64,000 nucleotides of DNA from Macrotrachela quadricornifera (Eukaryota > Rotifera > Eurotatoria > Philodinida > Philodinidae): positions 1,055,106 to 1,119,105 of the forward strand of contig JAJEKB010021795.1 of NCBI GenBank assembly GCA_022393335.1, read 5' to 3'. The position numbers and the translations under genes are program-made. Shown here in pieces: positions 33,996-46,800 of this stretch (position 1 is the stretch's first letter; every line of letters begins with the position of its first letter). The notes below the pieces were generated by a model that did not search any database, had not been told where the DNA came from, and saw only the letters and a list, made by a program, of their open reading frames with translations.

Positions 33996-35276
33996 TCATT
34001 GTGCCGATGCTCGTTTAATAATTGTATATCGAGTAAAAAAAACAAGAAATAAAACAATACTAATAAAAGTAATTAATACAAAATAAGTTATAATTATAGA
34101 TGCTAATGCACAATATACAACTGTTTTATGACACCAAATATCTGGATCTTCTAATAATTGTTCATAATGTGGTGGATAACCTATAGTTATTAACCAATAT
34201 TGACCAAAAAAAAACCATATTATAAGAAATGATGTCATTAAACCATCAATAAATACATGACCATCATTATGATCTGATGATGGTTCTTCATCAGTTAAAC
34301 GTTTTTGTTGTAAACGATATTTATGCCAAATATTTTGTAATAATTTTGTTGTCCATACAATACCAGCAACAAATAAATATATTGGTAAATTTGTTTGACG
34401 TGGACAATCACTTAAATGACTCACACCTATAGAAAAAAAATTGATAGATTAATATAGAATTAAAAAAAAACAAAAAGAAAATACCAATTCCCATCATTAT
34501 TATTGGAAAAATAAGAATAAGGCAAAGAAAAATTGTTGCTTCTTCTATATAAAATAGAAAAAAAAAACTATTTATTATTAATTAATATTAATTATAAAAA
34601 TGACTTGTCTTCATAAGTACTAATACAGTTTTTTTAGCAAATTCAATTAAAGATTCTGATTCACTATATTCTTCAATTAAACGTGATCTTAAACTCCAAT
34701 AAATTGGTGTTTCTTTAGGAAAATCCATACTCCATCGTGATTCATCCTTTAGAAAAGACAAATTTATATAAATAATAATTATTTTGTTTTTTCTTCACAT
34801 ACTTTTTTACTTGTTACACTTCTTGATGATGTATCCCAATAAAACATTGAAACAAGTGATGGTCGATCTGTTATACTTCCTATTCTCATTCCACCAATAG
34901 AATTTGTTGATGATGTTCGACTACGTTTACTTCCAGTAGATATTCTTGTTTTTAAAAATTGTGATGTTATATCTGATGGAATTGATGTTGATGTTCGACT
35001 ACTTGCATATGATGTTGATAATTTTGTTGATATTGGTGCTAATAACATAATTCGATTTGATGATGATGATGATAAACGATTTGATGATGATGATGATGAT
35101 GATAATGGATATTGTGCTGATCGTCGACACATTGTACTTCGACGATGTGAAAATGATGCAGCACGTCGTTGTAATTCTAATTGGGAACAAACAACATTTT
35201 CAAATGTTAAAGAATTTTTTCCTGATCTTGGTAATGTTGTTGTTGTCATTGTATTCATATGTGGAGAATATGACAT
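33996..35276 (-). CDS. TMEM272-like four-transmembrane protein with Ser-rich N terminus
   Basis: Exons 35276-34803, 34746-34605, 34544-34485 and 34426-33996 give 368 residues. Residues 1-158 are Ser/Thr/Arg-rich and disordered. Four hydrophobic segments follow: about 208-228 (FLCLILIFPIIMMGIG), 240-258, 295-318 and 345-372. The GVSHLSDCPRQTNLPIYLFV stretch matches the conserved D-C-P-x5-P-I-Y-L loop of TMEM272-type proteins. The function of the family is unknown. The donor of exon 2 (A|GTCATT) is weak but is the only GT that keeps frame. The frame stays open upstream of the ATG to an acceptor-like TATTTTAG, so an additional 5' exon is possible. Confidence 0.65.
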
Positions 35277-35789
35277 TGTACCTCGACGAGTTGACTAAAA
35301 TAGATAATCATCAGCATAGAAATAAATGTTGAACATCTGTTACTCAAGTGTTCGCTTATTTCAAGAGAAAGGAAATTATTTCTTTTTTTTCTTTTTTCAA
35401 TAATAATAACAACATCATTGATATAGATTAATAAATATCGAGATTATTCTGACTACTTTTCTTTTGAAGTAATATTTATTTTTTTTTCTTTGCACTTTTC
35501 TTATTCTTTTTTTCCTTATTCAATTTGTTGGATGAGTCTTATTGATATGACGAATAACATCTATTCATTCGATGTCTATGCGTATCTCCTACGGAAATTT
35601 AATTGTCTTTCTCCTATACATCACAAATAGAGACATGCAACTTTTCTATTGATACTTTTGTAATCAATACATATAGAATGAGAAAGATGAGAAGGAAAAA
35701 GGTGAATAATGGTGTCTTATCAATTAATATATATATTACTATGAGTTTTCTTTCTTTTTTTTTTATAAAAACAAATTTGATTTAAAACA
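35277..35789. promoter_or_regulatory. Spacer between divergent TMEM272-like and mucin-like genes
   Basis: About 510 bp of T-rich sequence between outward-pointing starts; probably both promoters. No specific element is recognised. Confidence 0.35.
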
Positions 35790-36640
35790 ATGCATTTATC
35801 ATGGTTTATATATCTATTCAGTCTTATATTATTTAGTATGTTTCAATTTATGTTTAGGATATTTTATTAATTTCTTATAAATGTAGGTATAGGTTCACAT
35901 GGTGAAGATGATGATATTTATGAGGACAGTGATGATATTCATCATGCTATTTATGATGATACAAATACAATTAATAAGCCAAATACGACTGATAACTCTT
36001 TGATACTAGATGATTCAATAGACGATCTTACAGAAAATTCTACATTATCTACGACTCTAACAACAACAACAACAACAACAACAACTATAAAAACGACCAC
36101 TAAGTCTCATTTACATTTATATGATGATGAGGAGGAGGAGGTGTATCCGAACGATAGTTATGAAGATAAGACGGTAAGTATAATAGTTAATCCTACAGAG
36201 TCTAAAACAACTACATATTCAACATCATCATCATCATCATCCAAAGAAATAAGATTAAGTACAACAAGCACAACTGAAACGACTAAAGTATCAACAATAT
36301 GGTCATTTGGGTCAAATACTGATATAATAAATGAATATGATGATTCAAAATATTTCACTACTACAACAGATTCTACTCGAATTGCTGAATTTCTTACTAA
36401 ATCAAGTAAATACTTTATATTAAAAACTATTCATTATATACTTCCATTATATCTATTTAAGATAGAAATCGATTACTTCTGAAAATCTTTGTAATTACCG
36501 TTATTATTTGTATGATTAGTTTAACAGCAGTATTAATAACAATACATATAATACGAAAAACTAGACGTTATGATGGATATCATACAACAGCTAATCCTTC
36601 TTCAAATGGACAATCAAAACATCTTAATGTTAAACCATAA
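35790..36640 (+). CDS. Mucin-like single-pass type I membrane protein
   Basis: Exons 35790-35835, 35887-36405 and 36462-36640 give 247 residues. A signal peptide (about 1-18, MHLSWFIYLFSLILFSIG) is followed by an acidic segment (EDDDIYEDSDD), poly-Thr and Ser/Thr-rich stretches likely to be O-glycosylated, and acidic islands. One membrane helix (about 196-219, ending TIHII) precedes a 25-residue basic cytoplasmic tail (RKTRRYDGYH...NVKP). Both introns are phase 1 and bracket the ectodomain, as in extracellular modules. Layout resembles syndecan-like or sialomucin-like surface proteins, but there are no clear Ser-Gly attachment sites and no EFYA tail. Family not identified. A GTAAGT at 36174 could act as an alternative donor. 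Confidence 0.65.
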
Positions 36641-37054
36641 ATAATATCAACAAAAAAAAGACATAACTATTTTGTAATTTGTATATAAAAATAATTCTAC
36701 TCACGTAAAATAAAGATTATTACACTTCCTTTCTTGCATATCAAATATCTTATCGTAATAAAAAAAAAAAAGAGATCATATTACAAAAAAAAAAAGCAAA
36801 ACTCGTCCGTGCAATATTCTATATACTAACATCATTATTATTTATATTCTCTACTATTTAATTAATTTTCTTTGTCGATTCTATTGAATACAAAAAAGAG
36901 AACTTGTTTTTTATCTTCTTTCATTTAAAAATTCATTTCTATAACGGAAGATATAAGTATGAAAAAAACCGGATATCAATTATAAGAAAGAAGAGCGCCT
37001 ATTTTATTTTCTTATACAAGTGTTTTGATTAAAATCAAAAGAAAAAAAACAACT
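36641..37054. other. Spacer
   Basis: AT-rich 3' UTR and upstream region; no features are recognised. Confidence 0.35.
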
Positions 37055-40000
37055 ATGGATCCAGAACCTGGTGAACAACGTGATTTTCCTGAACCTGATA
37101 TTATTGTTAATGATAATGTTGCACATCCATTTTCATCACCTATACATGCTCAAACTGTTAATCGACCATTAAATGATCTTCCTGGTATTAATGATACATC
37201 ATTTTATTCCGATATTACATTTGAAAGTGCACAATCAATACTATCCGAACCTGATATAAGAAAAACTCTAATGAATAATGATAAAGAAAAAAAATTATTA
37301 ATTAAAACTACTAATGATATAAAAGAAAATTTTTTTATTGAAGATATTATAAAAAATCTAAAAGAATTTCATATTAAGAAATTTGATTTAATATTTAAAA
37401 ATTTAAATGAAAAATTCAAATATTTAAAAATTGAATGTGAACAAGCACAACAAATAACAATTCATTTTGAAAAGTAAATTTAATTTTTTTTTCACAAAAA
37501 AAAACAAACAAACTTTTTTTTAGTCAATTAATTAATGTTAAAAATGTAAATGAAAAATTAAATTTTTTTTGTACAATTTGTCGAAATTTAATTATTTCAA
37601 TTTTAAATATTCATCAAAATCCAAATCTTTTTACTTTAAATCAATTAGAAATTTTAACAACTTATATTCCAAATTCTGATAGATTTTTAACATCTTATAA
37701 TAATTCTAAACAACAATTAGAATATTCTCATTTATTAATTAATCTACTTAAACAAGCAAATAAATTACAAATTCAAATAAAAACATTATATGATCTTTTA
37801 ATTAAATCTGTTTTAACAAAAAATGAACGTTTTAATGAAATTGAACAATCATTACGTTTACCATTTAATATATTTAATAATAATTCTTTATATGATTTAT
37901 TTCATTATGAAATAACAACAACAACAATTAAACAAAATGTATATATTTCTTCTTTTCATAATCAATTTATACATAATGATATACATATTATATCAACAGA
38001 TAATTCAAAACATTTATTATCACAAATTAATTATAATGCATGTGAAAAATATTCATATATATTTGATATTGAATTTAAACGTGCAATTACTTCAATTGAT
38101 CAAGTAACTATAGCAATACCTTGTTTTACTTTACCTTCAGAATTACAATCAACACAACAGAAAATTTATATTCGATGCAGTCAGATTTTTTTTTTTTATT
38201 TTAAAAATTAATATTTATTAATAATTCATATATTTAGAACGTATTATGGATCCATTAATTCATATACCAGCTATGATAGAAACATATAATAATATTCCAT
38301 ATGCCATTTTTCGTCTTACACATTCATTAAGTGCTATTTCTGTAGAAGCTGTTCTATTATATCCATTCGAAATCTTACAAATGTCAAATAATGGTAATTT
38401 ATTCTATTTTCTCATTGAATTATCAATGAAAAATTTAAATTAACGAATAGAAATTGATTAGAGTATATTCAATTAATTTATATTTAGATCAATAGAAAAA
38501 TTCTAATAGAAATTCGGAATAAATTTTCTTTTTTTTTTTCTTAAATGATACAAACAATGATGTTCTAGTTTTCTATGCTATTTGATTATTCTTCAACTAA
38601 TATATACGATTTTGATAAGAACTATTTTTAGTGTCAAATTTTACTATTGATTAACATAGGTTAATTTTCAAAACAAAAAATACAACCATAAAATAGGTAG
38701 TTATAGCGAGTTTTATGCTATATCTTATGATACAATCTATTAAATGATTGAAAATTGAAACTTAAAGCGTGAGACATTTAATCTATCTTAATCGATAGTT
38801 AAATTTTTGTAATAAAAATAGTTCTTATCTTCTATTTTATTATTATTATTATTATATCAATTGAAGAATAGTTAAGATAGTGACGATAGAACTTTTTTTT
38901 TTGATATAGATACTTACATATTTATTTATTGGTACAGTTCGAACAGTTAATAAACCAGGCAGAACGGATTTGACTGACAGCATTGATATTTCCATATTTG
39001 AAAATAATAAACAAAAATCTCGAGACGAGAATAATCGTAGAATTTAATATTAAATTAATCAGAAGAAAAACAGATGAGAATATCGTCTTGTCACTTTTTA
39101 TAATCACAGAATACAAATTAATATGCATAATTAGTAATGTCAATTTGAATAAAACCATACTCTATAGACTATTTATATTTATATTAAAAACTATTGATTG
39201 ATTGATGTTCAAAGAAAGATATTATGCAAAGCACAAATGCAATTAAAAAAAAGAAAACATTTTTTTTCTAAAGAATGATTGACATAGTCTATCTTATTTT
39301 GTCTAATGAATATACTCTTAAAACTATTTATATTAAGTAAAAGCATAGTAAAACGTGATTTTCAAAATAATTATCTATGACATAGAAAATAATGATTATT
39401 CAAATAAAATTTATGATGATTGAATCTATTCGTTTTATTTCGATCGAAGACTACGATCGCTCTCCAACGTATATATCTCCATTATTTGCTACTGTTTTGA
39501 TACAAACGAAGTTTTTTTTTTAATAAAATAATATATTCTTTATTTCTCTTTTCTATAAATGAAAAAGAATAATTAATACTTTGTTTAAATATTTCAAATA
39601 ATAATTACTATTACAGTAATTGTTGAGATTAATTTAAATAAAAAAAAGATACTAGTAGATACACTTGATAGAACTCGATGGATTTTAACGAGAACTATTA
39701 AATATATATTATTCAATGAATTTTAGCTAGTTCGATAGGATGATGTAAATGCAGCATAGTTATAGCACGTATACAATAGTTAAATGTAGTAGGTTTACGT
39801 AATGCCGTATATGGCATCGAATTATACCATAACTGAATCTTGATACAACACATTACGTATGATCACCTTTCCTTAACCAAAAAATACCGTAGTTTAGCTG
39901 AATATACCTGTCTACATGATTTATTATTCGATATTGAATGTAATAATCGATGAAAAACTTGTTATTAGCTGATAAAGAATTAATAAAAGGTGTGCATAAT

Positions 40001-43000
40001 AATTTCGTTTTGTTTATTTCCTATAGTTTCAGTTCTAATATAATACAATGTGTAACAAAATTATAGATCCTCCAGTATCATAGACAAAAAAATGAATACT
40101 ATATTTTGTAAAGAAAATATTTCTACTTTTATGTGTTCGTTGTTAATATCGTTCAAATCGTGTTTATTTACAAAATATATTATTCATTTATTATGTGTAA
40201 TCATATTCATTTAAATCTGCTGTGAGTTGATTATAACTAACTTAGTTTTGTATCTTTAATTCTTCCAGAATACAAAGATGATTTATTTACAAAATTATGT
40301 ATTATTTATCATTAAGATTTGATTTGAAATGCACATGAATAAAGATAAAATAATAATTTTTCAAATATATCTTTTCATTATCATGTTGTTCGAATAAGTT
40401 ATATAAAGAAAAAATTCAATTTTTATAAAATATAGCCTATTGTTGAAGATAGTACTTAGAATAATCTGAGAAATAGATCAGCACTTTCCACTGTATTAAC
40501 AAGAGAAATTTGTTTCTAAAACTTCAGATTTTAATTTTTTAGATTCCTCATTTTCGAATGAATTTTGATTATTATATTCATTTAACCCAAAATAACATTG
40601 TAATATACTTTTATTGAAGAATTGAAATATACAATCAAGTCAGCGGCTACCGCCTGCGTATATGATGTTTTGTATGATTACATACATGTCATGTAGACTT
40701 CTTATACAATAATAAACAAACATGTTTTGATCAATATGACCAAGATTTGGTCGTTTTTGCCGTTGATTGTTCTCTTCCTTCTATAGTCACAAAAAAAGAA
40801 ACTAAAGATACATTTTGTACTTTTTCTGTATACTATTGTTTACAAACATAGATGTTCGCAGTCTGAGCAGTAAGAAAACTCAACAAGAAAACAATAGTTA
40901 GTTTATCTTTCCAGTGAATAAGTAGTTCTCAATTAACTTTATGTATTACATATTAAAATAGGTTCAAATTGTGTATATACAAGCGAATATTCATCAATAT
41001 TTCGAATTGAAACACCTAAAAATTATTTTATTCGTCCACCTCGTGTTCGTATTATTCCATTCAATAATGAATTGATTCAATGTATGATTGGTAAGAAAAT
41101 ATCTATTTCTATTATTCAACTTAGTTTTTTTTTATTCAAAGCTCTTAAAAGTGAAGATCAATTATTAGCTTCTTCAGATTTAATTGAATTTGAATGGTAT
41201 AAAGAAACAAAAATGGAAGGAATTATATCAATCACTGTTTCATTAACTCGACAATTTGCTTTATTTAATGAAACAAACGATGATATACAAAAACGACGAC
41301 GAAAAGCTCGAAGTAAATAGATTTTTAATTAAATAAATTTTCTATTAATTTTTATAGAAAAAATTTCCTTACAACGTAAAAAATTCGAACAAGAAAAATA
41401 TGATGAAGCTGGTGGTTCATTAGCTACTACTCCAACATCTAGTCATGGATTAACAACACCAACAGTTATGTCACATTTACCAAGTATAGGAGCAATTATT
41501 GAACGAACTATGACAGAACGTCAAGAACATATTATTAATCCAAAATTTGATATAATTCGGGATAATAATACACAATCAATATCACAAAATAAAATATCAT
41601 TTAAATGGAAATTAGATGGATTTAAAAATGAAAATGCTCCAATTATTTTACTTGGTTATAAAAATCGAAAATGGAGAAATTGTAATAATTTTGCTACAAT
41701 TATACCAACATCTGATAAAAATATTTATATTATTAGTTTAGTACGAACTTACTTGATTGTTTATAATATAAAAAAAAAATTTTTTTCCTATAGACAACTT
41801 TACTTGATCGAATTATTCTTATACGTTGTTGGCCAGAATCAAATAATGATGGAAAATTTGATAAATTAGCAGAAAATCTTTGGTCATTAACATCAACTAA
41901 ATTATTTTCATGTGTTTTAGCACGAGATCCATCATCTATCAATACTCTTATTCATTATGCACTTATAATTGTACCAATACAAAAACAAGGATTAGCCGAA
42001 GATATTCTTCGAAAACGAAATTATACAGAATATATTTTTGATGAACAATTAATACATTATAATGATAGCAAAACACAATTTTTGAAAATTAATCAATATC
42101 AATCACATCATACATTATCGGATAGAACTTCATTACATAGTATTGCAAAATATGTTCAATTTTGTCTATCTGAAGGAACTTATGTAAGATGAAAGAGTTA
42201 TAAGAATATAATCCCGGTCAAAAAGGGATTTGACATTTGGAAATATTCCCTCATTAGAAACATCATTGTTTCTATGCATATTTTAAATTTTAGATAAGAA
42301 TTGTAGCTATGGGTAATATTGATATACATGAAAAAGGTAATAATCTAAAAAACTAAATTGAATTATTAATGAAAAAATATCTTTTTAGTTGAATTAAGTT
42401 TTCGATTACATGCTCAATATCCTGTTGTTATTGAATTTGATGTTTATCCAATTGATATTTATCGACAAAAGACAGATGATGATTTTATAGGAACATTAAA
42501 TATATATCAAATAAATACACATAGTATCACTCTTGGATCAACGAGTAGTACACTTGTAAGTCAAATTTATAGAAGACAATGTCATATACAAAACGAATTT
42601 TATTTAATCCTAATAGCACTAGCTAGGATCACTTTGATCCTTATCAAAAAACTGAAATTTGGTAGTTTTCTTGTTTTTGAAGGCTAATGGTGCGACCTAC
42701 AAGATGAATTATATTAGTATTTAACTAGTGGGACATGCCACTGGTTTTCAAAAAACTACCAAATATTTCTACTGACTTTTCACTTATTTTGAGAGGAATT
42801 AAAAACGACTCCGACTGGTACTACAAAGGTTAAATTTTAATATAATAATATCTAGACAGCAGCTGTTGTTTCTTCAAGAACATCATCCGGTTCAAAAGAT
42901 ATTGAGATATCTGATGGTTTACCAATTAATTCATCTCCTCGACCGTCCGTCAATGGACCTGAAACGATAAGTAATATTGATACTGCTATTGGTCGAACCG

Positions 43001-43576
43001 GTTTTGAACGACTCTCAATTCGTGATCTTAACGAAACAAATCTTGTATGTGCAATTCGTATTCGTCTACCTAAAGCTGCTTTTCAATTACCATCTACACA
43101 ATCAAACAAGATACCATTTATGGTACCAGATTATTTTAAAGTAAGCATAATTATCGATTGTTCATCTGAATTTTCCTCTTTTTTTTCTTTCTCTGAATTG
43201 ATAGAGCGTCCTTGAAGCATTAACGGAAGGTAAACGTGAATTTGCGGAAGCACTTAATATACATCCAGCTCTAATGAATTCACTTCTAACTTCTTTAACA
43301 TCGCAACAACAACGACAACAACGAGAAAATTACTCTCAATCAAGTACATCATTATATGAAAATTCTAAAATAAATATAATAAAAGATGATAATACAACAT
43401 TTAAAGAGACAAAATTTGAAAATGAAACATTATTAAATTGGTTAAAACGACAAAGTGCATTTAAAATAGATAAAATTAAAGACAATATTATTTCAGCATT
43501 AATACATATTGGTCGTGTTGATTTAGCATATATATACAAAATTGAAAATTTAAGAAATAAATGTGAAAGTCTATGA
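37055..43576 (+). CDS. Death-domain protein, DTHD1-like
   Basis: Eleven exons: 37055-37473, 37524-38179, 38238-38393, 40962-41090, 41142-41312, 41358-41740, 41794-42183, 42294-42336, 42389-42555, 42856-43140 and 43205-43576. All are in phase, giving 1056 residues. The N-terminal part (about 1-350) is helical/coiled. The middle is beta-rich and ZU5/UPA-like: two copies of a strand region ending in VSL, then NLWSLTSTKLFSCVLARD, SEGTYIRIVAMGNI, and FIGTLNIYQI, which parallel DTHD1. The C terminus has a helical death-domain-like block (ETLLNWLKRQ...IHIGRVDLAYIYKIE). DTHD1 is a poorly studied ciliated-tissue protein. Intron 3 is 2.6 kb. One could instead call two genes at 38443 and 40962, but the donor AATG|GTAATT and acceptor AAAATAG keep phase 1 exactly. 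Confidence 0.65.
38394..40961 (+). other. Long intron 3 of the DTHD1-like gene
   Basis: 2.57 kb of AT-rich sequence, about 45 times the usual intron length. It contains a pair of overlapping opposite frames (38922-39201) that look accidental. No repeat boundary or coding relic was recognised, though the size suggests an old insertion. Confidence 0.45.
42654..42769. mobile_element. MITE-like foldback in an intron, 116 bp
   Basis: GAAATTTGGTAGTTTTCTTG at 42654 is matched by the near-perfect reverse complement (CAAAAAACTACCAAATATTTC) ending at 42769. The pairing extends inward through GTTTTTGAA / TTTTCAAAA. It explains why this intron of the DTHD1-like gene is 300 bp. Confidence 0.65.
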
Positions 43577-43845
43577 TAATTAATTATATCTTATACTAGA
43601 TAAAAGAATCTATCCATTAATTCCATCGATATTGAATATGAGTATTTTTCAAAATTGTATATTCATCCATTTTTTTTTTCGTTTATCTCAAATAGTCTAA
43701 CCTCTTTATAAGTTTAATATCCTTTCAATAGATGTCTCTTGTTTGAAATCTTTTTTTGACAATGACAGAAATAACTAAGCAACGGCAGAAAAGATATGAA
43801 ATTCATGAATGACATACATACTAGAAAAAAATAAGAATAAAAAAG
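43577..43845. other. Spacer
   Basis: A 269-bp AT-rich region between two genes on the same strand; nothing is recognised. Confidence 0.35.
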
Positions 43846-46800
43846 ATGGCTAATTTACCATCATGGCTTGTTGAAAGTCGAGAAAATGTTTTAAAAACAC
43901 AGGTCTTTTTTTTTTTTTTTCTTTTTTATTTTTTCATATTAATTATTTATTATTAGGAATGGCATAATTTAACAACAAATATTTATGATGCTGTTGATCA
44001 ACATTTAGCACAAAGTCATGTACAATATTTTACTGATTTATCTGATGCAGAAAAAAGTCTTGTACTTGAACGAGCTGCACGAAGTTTAAAAGGAACTACA
44101 AATGGTGCACGTATGTGTTTTTATTTATTTATTTATTTATTTTCTTTTTTTATAATAAATTATTTAATATTTAGCAACACCATATGATAATCTTAATAAA
44201 CGAGTATCAGATTTACTTGATAAAGGTGTTAATAATGATGTATCTCGATCATTAATGAAAGATGATCCATTAGAAACTAAAACTGATATTATTTTAAATA
44301 AAGTATGTGAAGGTATTGTTGGTCTTTTACGTAAATGGCCAGATCAAAAATATAAACTACATGCTTTTCTTAATCAACCATTACCACAACCAATACGTTT
44401 TGTTGGTTGGCATCTTTATTTATCCAATATAAATCGTATGTTATTTTAAAAAATCATTTAAAAATAAAAAATAAAGAAAATTATTATTTTAGATCGTCAA
44501 AAATTTATCAATGATTTAGCAAATAATCCTCGAAGTATATTATCACCAATGGATGCAGAAATTCAACGTAATTGTGATAGTCTTGTTCCAACATTACCTT
44601 TAGCACCTGATATGATAGATTCAAAAGGTTAGTTTTTCATCTTATTCTATCAAAAAAAATTTTATTATGATTAAATATTTTTATTTCTTAGGAAATATGA
44701 GTGCAATGAAAGCAATTCTTTCTTATCATCATTCTATGCTTGGAAATAAACGTGATTTAGGGGATTCAGAATATTATTATGCTATACCAATCGTACTTTC
44801 ATATTATCCACCATTATCAAGGTAAAAAAAGAAATGTCCTTTGATTATTTTTATTACGTCTTTAAAAAAAAATTTAATATAAATAGAAAACAAATCTATT
44901 TAGCACTGTTGAGTTTCATCTTAATAAGCTGTAAGTCATCACATACAATTATTTTATATTTGCCACATTGTTTGATTTTGAAATTTAATTAAATTCATAT
45001 ATTTTTTTATTATTTATTTTCTTATTTTATTAATGATTAGGTCAGAGAAACCTTATGAAAAACCACTTTCATTTTTAATTGAAATGTATCGAACATTTTT
45101 GGATACAATGCCACCAATATTACATGATATTTATTTAAATGTAATTATTTTAATTCTATAGTTTTTTTTTCAAATATTAAAATATGTATTTTATAATAGT
45201 CTTCTACATATGAACTTGAACCATGGTTTCATAAAGTTGAATTTCATTTAAAAGAAATTGATCGACCTGTTTATAATCATATGCGATCTATACTTTATCC
45301 ACCAGGTTTGTTTTTACAAGAATTTTTTTTTCTATTCTAATTATTGAAATTTTAAGATACACATATGACTACAACTGATGATCCGTATGTATTGGTTTTA
45401 TTAAAAAAATGTTGTTATCCATGGTTCAAGTATATGTTTGTTGGTAAGTATTTTAGATCTATTTCCATCGGAAGAATGATATTGAAACTGGAAGATTCTA
45501 CTTTCATTACTTTTACTAGTTAAAAGATCGAAAAAAATATAATAATGATTTGCTAAAGACTTTTCACTAGCAATCATAATTGACCACAAACTTCTTACTT
45601 TTAAATAATCGTGACGAAAGTGACTATTTGTTTCGGGATACATTGTCTACTGCAAAGCAGTATAAACTCGTTGAGTATGAAAAGTATTAAGAAAATTTTT
45701 TGAAATAGGCGTGAAGGTAATTTTTATTAATTAGATAAGTTCTCTCTTTTCTTTGAATATGTGTTCGCATGTGTTCAACTGCGGTCAAACTGCGACGCAG
45801 TTGCGCCGCGTCTGCGATCGCACTATGACCCGTAATTGTGAAAAACTGCGACGCAGTTTCAGCATTTTCCGCCGCACTGCGATAAAAAAATCGCATTTGT
45901 AACAGAAGACGCCTAGTCAATATCAGCTTTTTCTAAATAAATAGAAAATTAATAAATAAATTTAAACAATTGATAAGTTAATAAAAATCAATAAAAATCA
46001 ATAAATCAACAATTAATTAATTAAATTCAACAAATTAATAATCATTAAATAATTAATAATTCATCATTTAATACACCATGGCATTGATTTCTTTTTTTGG
46101 GAAAATAATGATGTATTTTTCTCATTGTAAAAAGTTAAAATGAGATAGAATGCTTGTGACAGTTCCTTTTACACCTTCATGCGTCAATCGAAACTACGAC
46201 GACTGCGTCGCAGATGCCAACGCAACTACGCCGTAGTTAAGCGCACTGCGGGCACTGTGTTGCAGTTGTCAAAAAATGGTGACATGGGTTCCCTTAGTTT
46301 AATAATATAGTTTCAAAGATTGTGTGTATAACAAAGTTTTATTTTGAGCATCAGTAACTTCTATCAATCATTAATCTATATTTAGGTTGTCTTACAACGG
46401 ATCCGTTATTGTTTGTTTGGGATCAGTATTTAATTACAAGTGATGTACCTAAATTTCATAATGAATTGATTCCAGCAATTGCTGCAGCAATGATTATAAC
46501 ATTACGAGATTTTTTATTAAAATGTAAAATGGTTCGTTAATTATATTTTCAAAAAAGAACATGAAGATATTACTCTTTTGAACGAATTTTTTTCTTATAT
46601 AGACATCGGAATTGGAAACAGTTTTACAACAAAAAACAAATATTATCATAACACGTCAATTACAATCGGTTATTATTCGATTTTTCTTGCCTGATTTTAA
46701 GAATCGAATAGCTCGATCTGATTTTGGACCAGTTATTGATCCAACTGAAGGTTTGTAAAGAAAGCTATTTAATAAAATTGATTATAGATTATTCTTAGGA

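Noticed and set aside
35057..35332. Plus-strand Met-rich frame
   Set aside because: Antisense of the Ser-rich exon of the TMEM272-like gene (GAT microsatellite).
36174..36180. GTAAGT donor inside the mucin-like exon
   Set aside because: Reading on stays open with the same Ser/Thr/Asp composition, and no partner acceptor restores a better protein; kept only as a possible alternative site.
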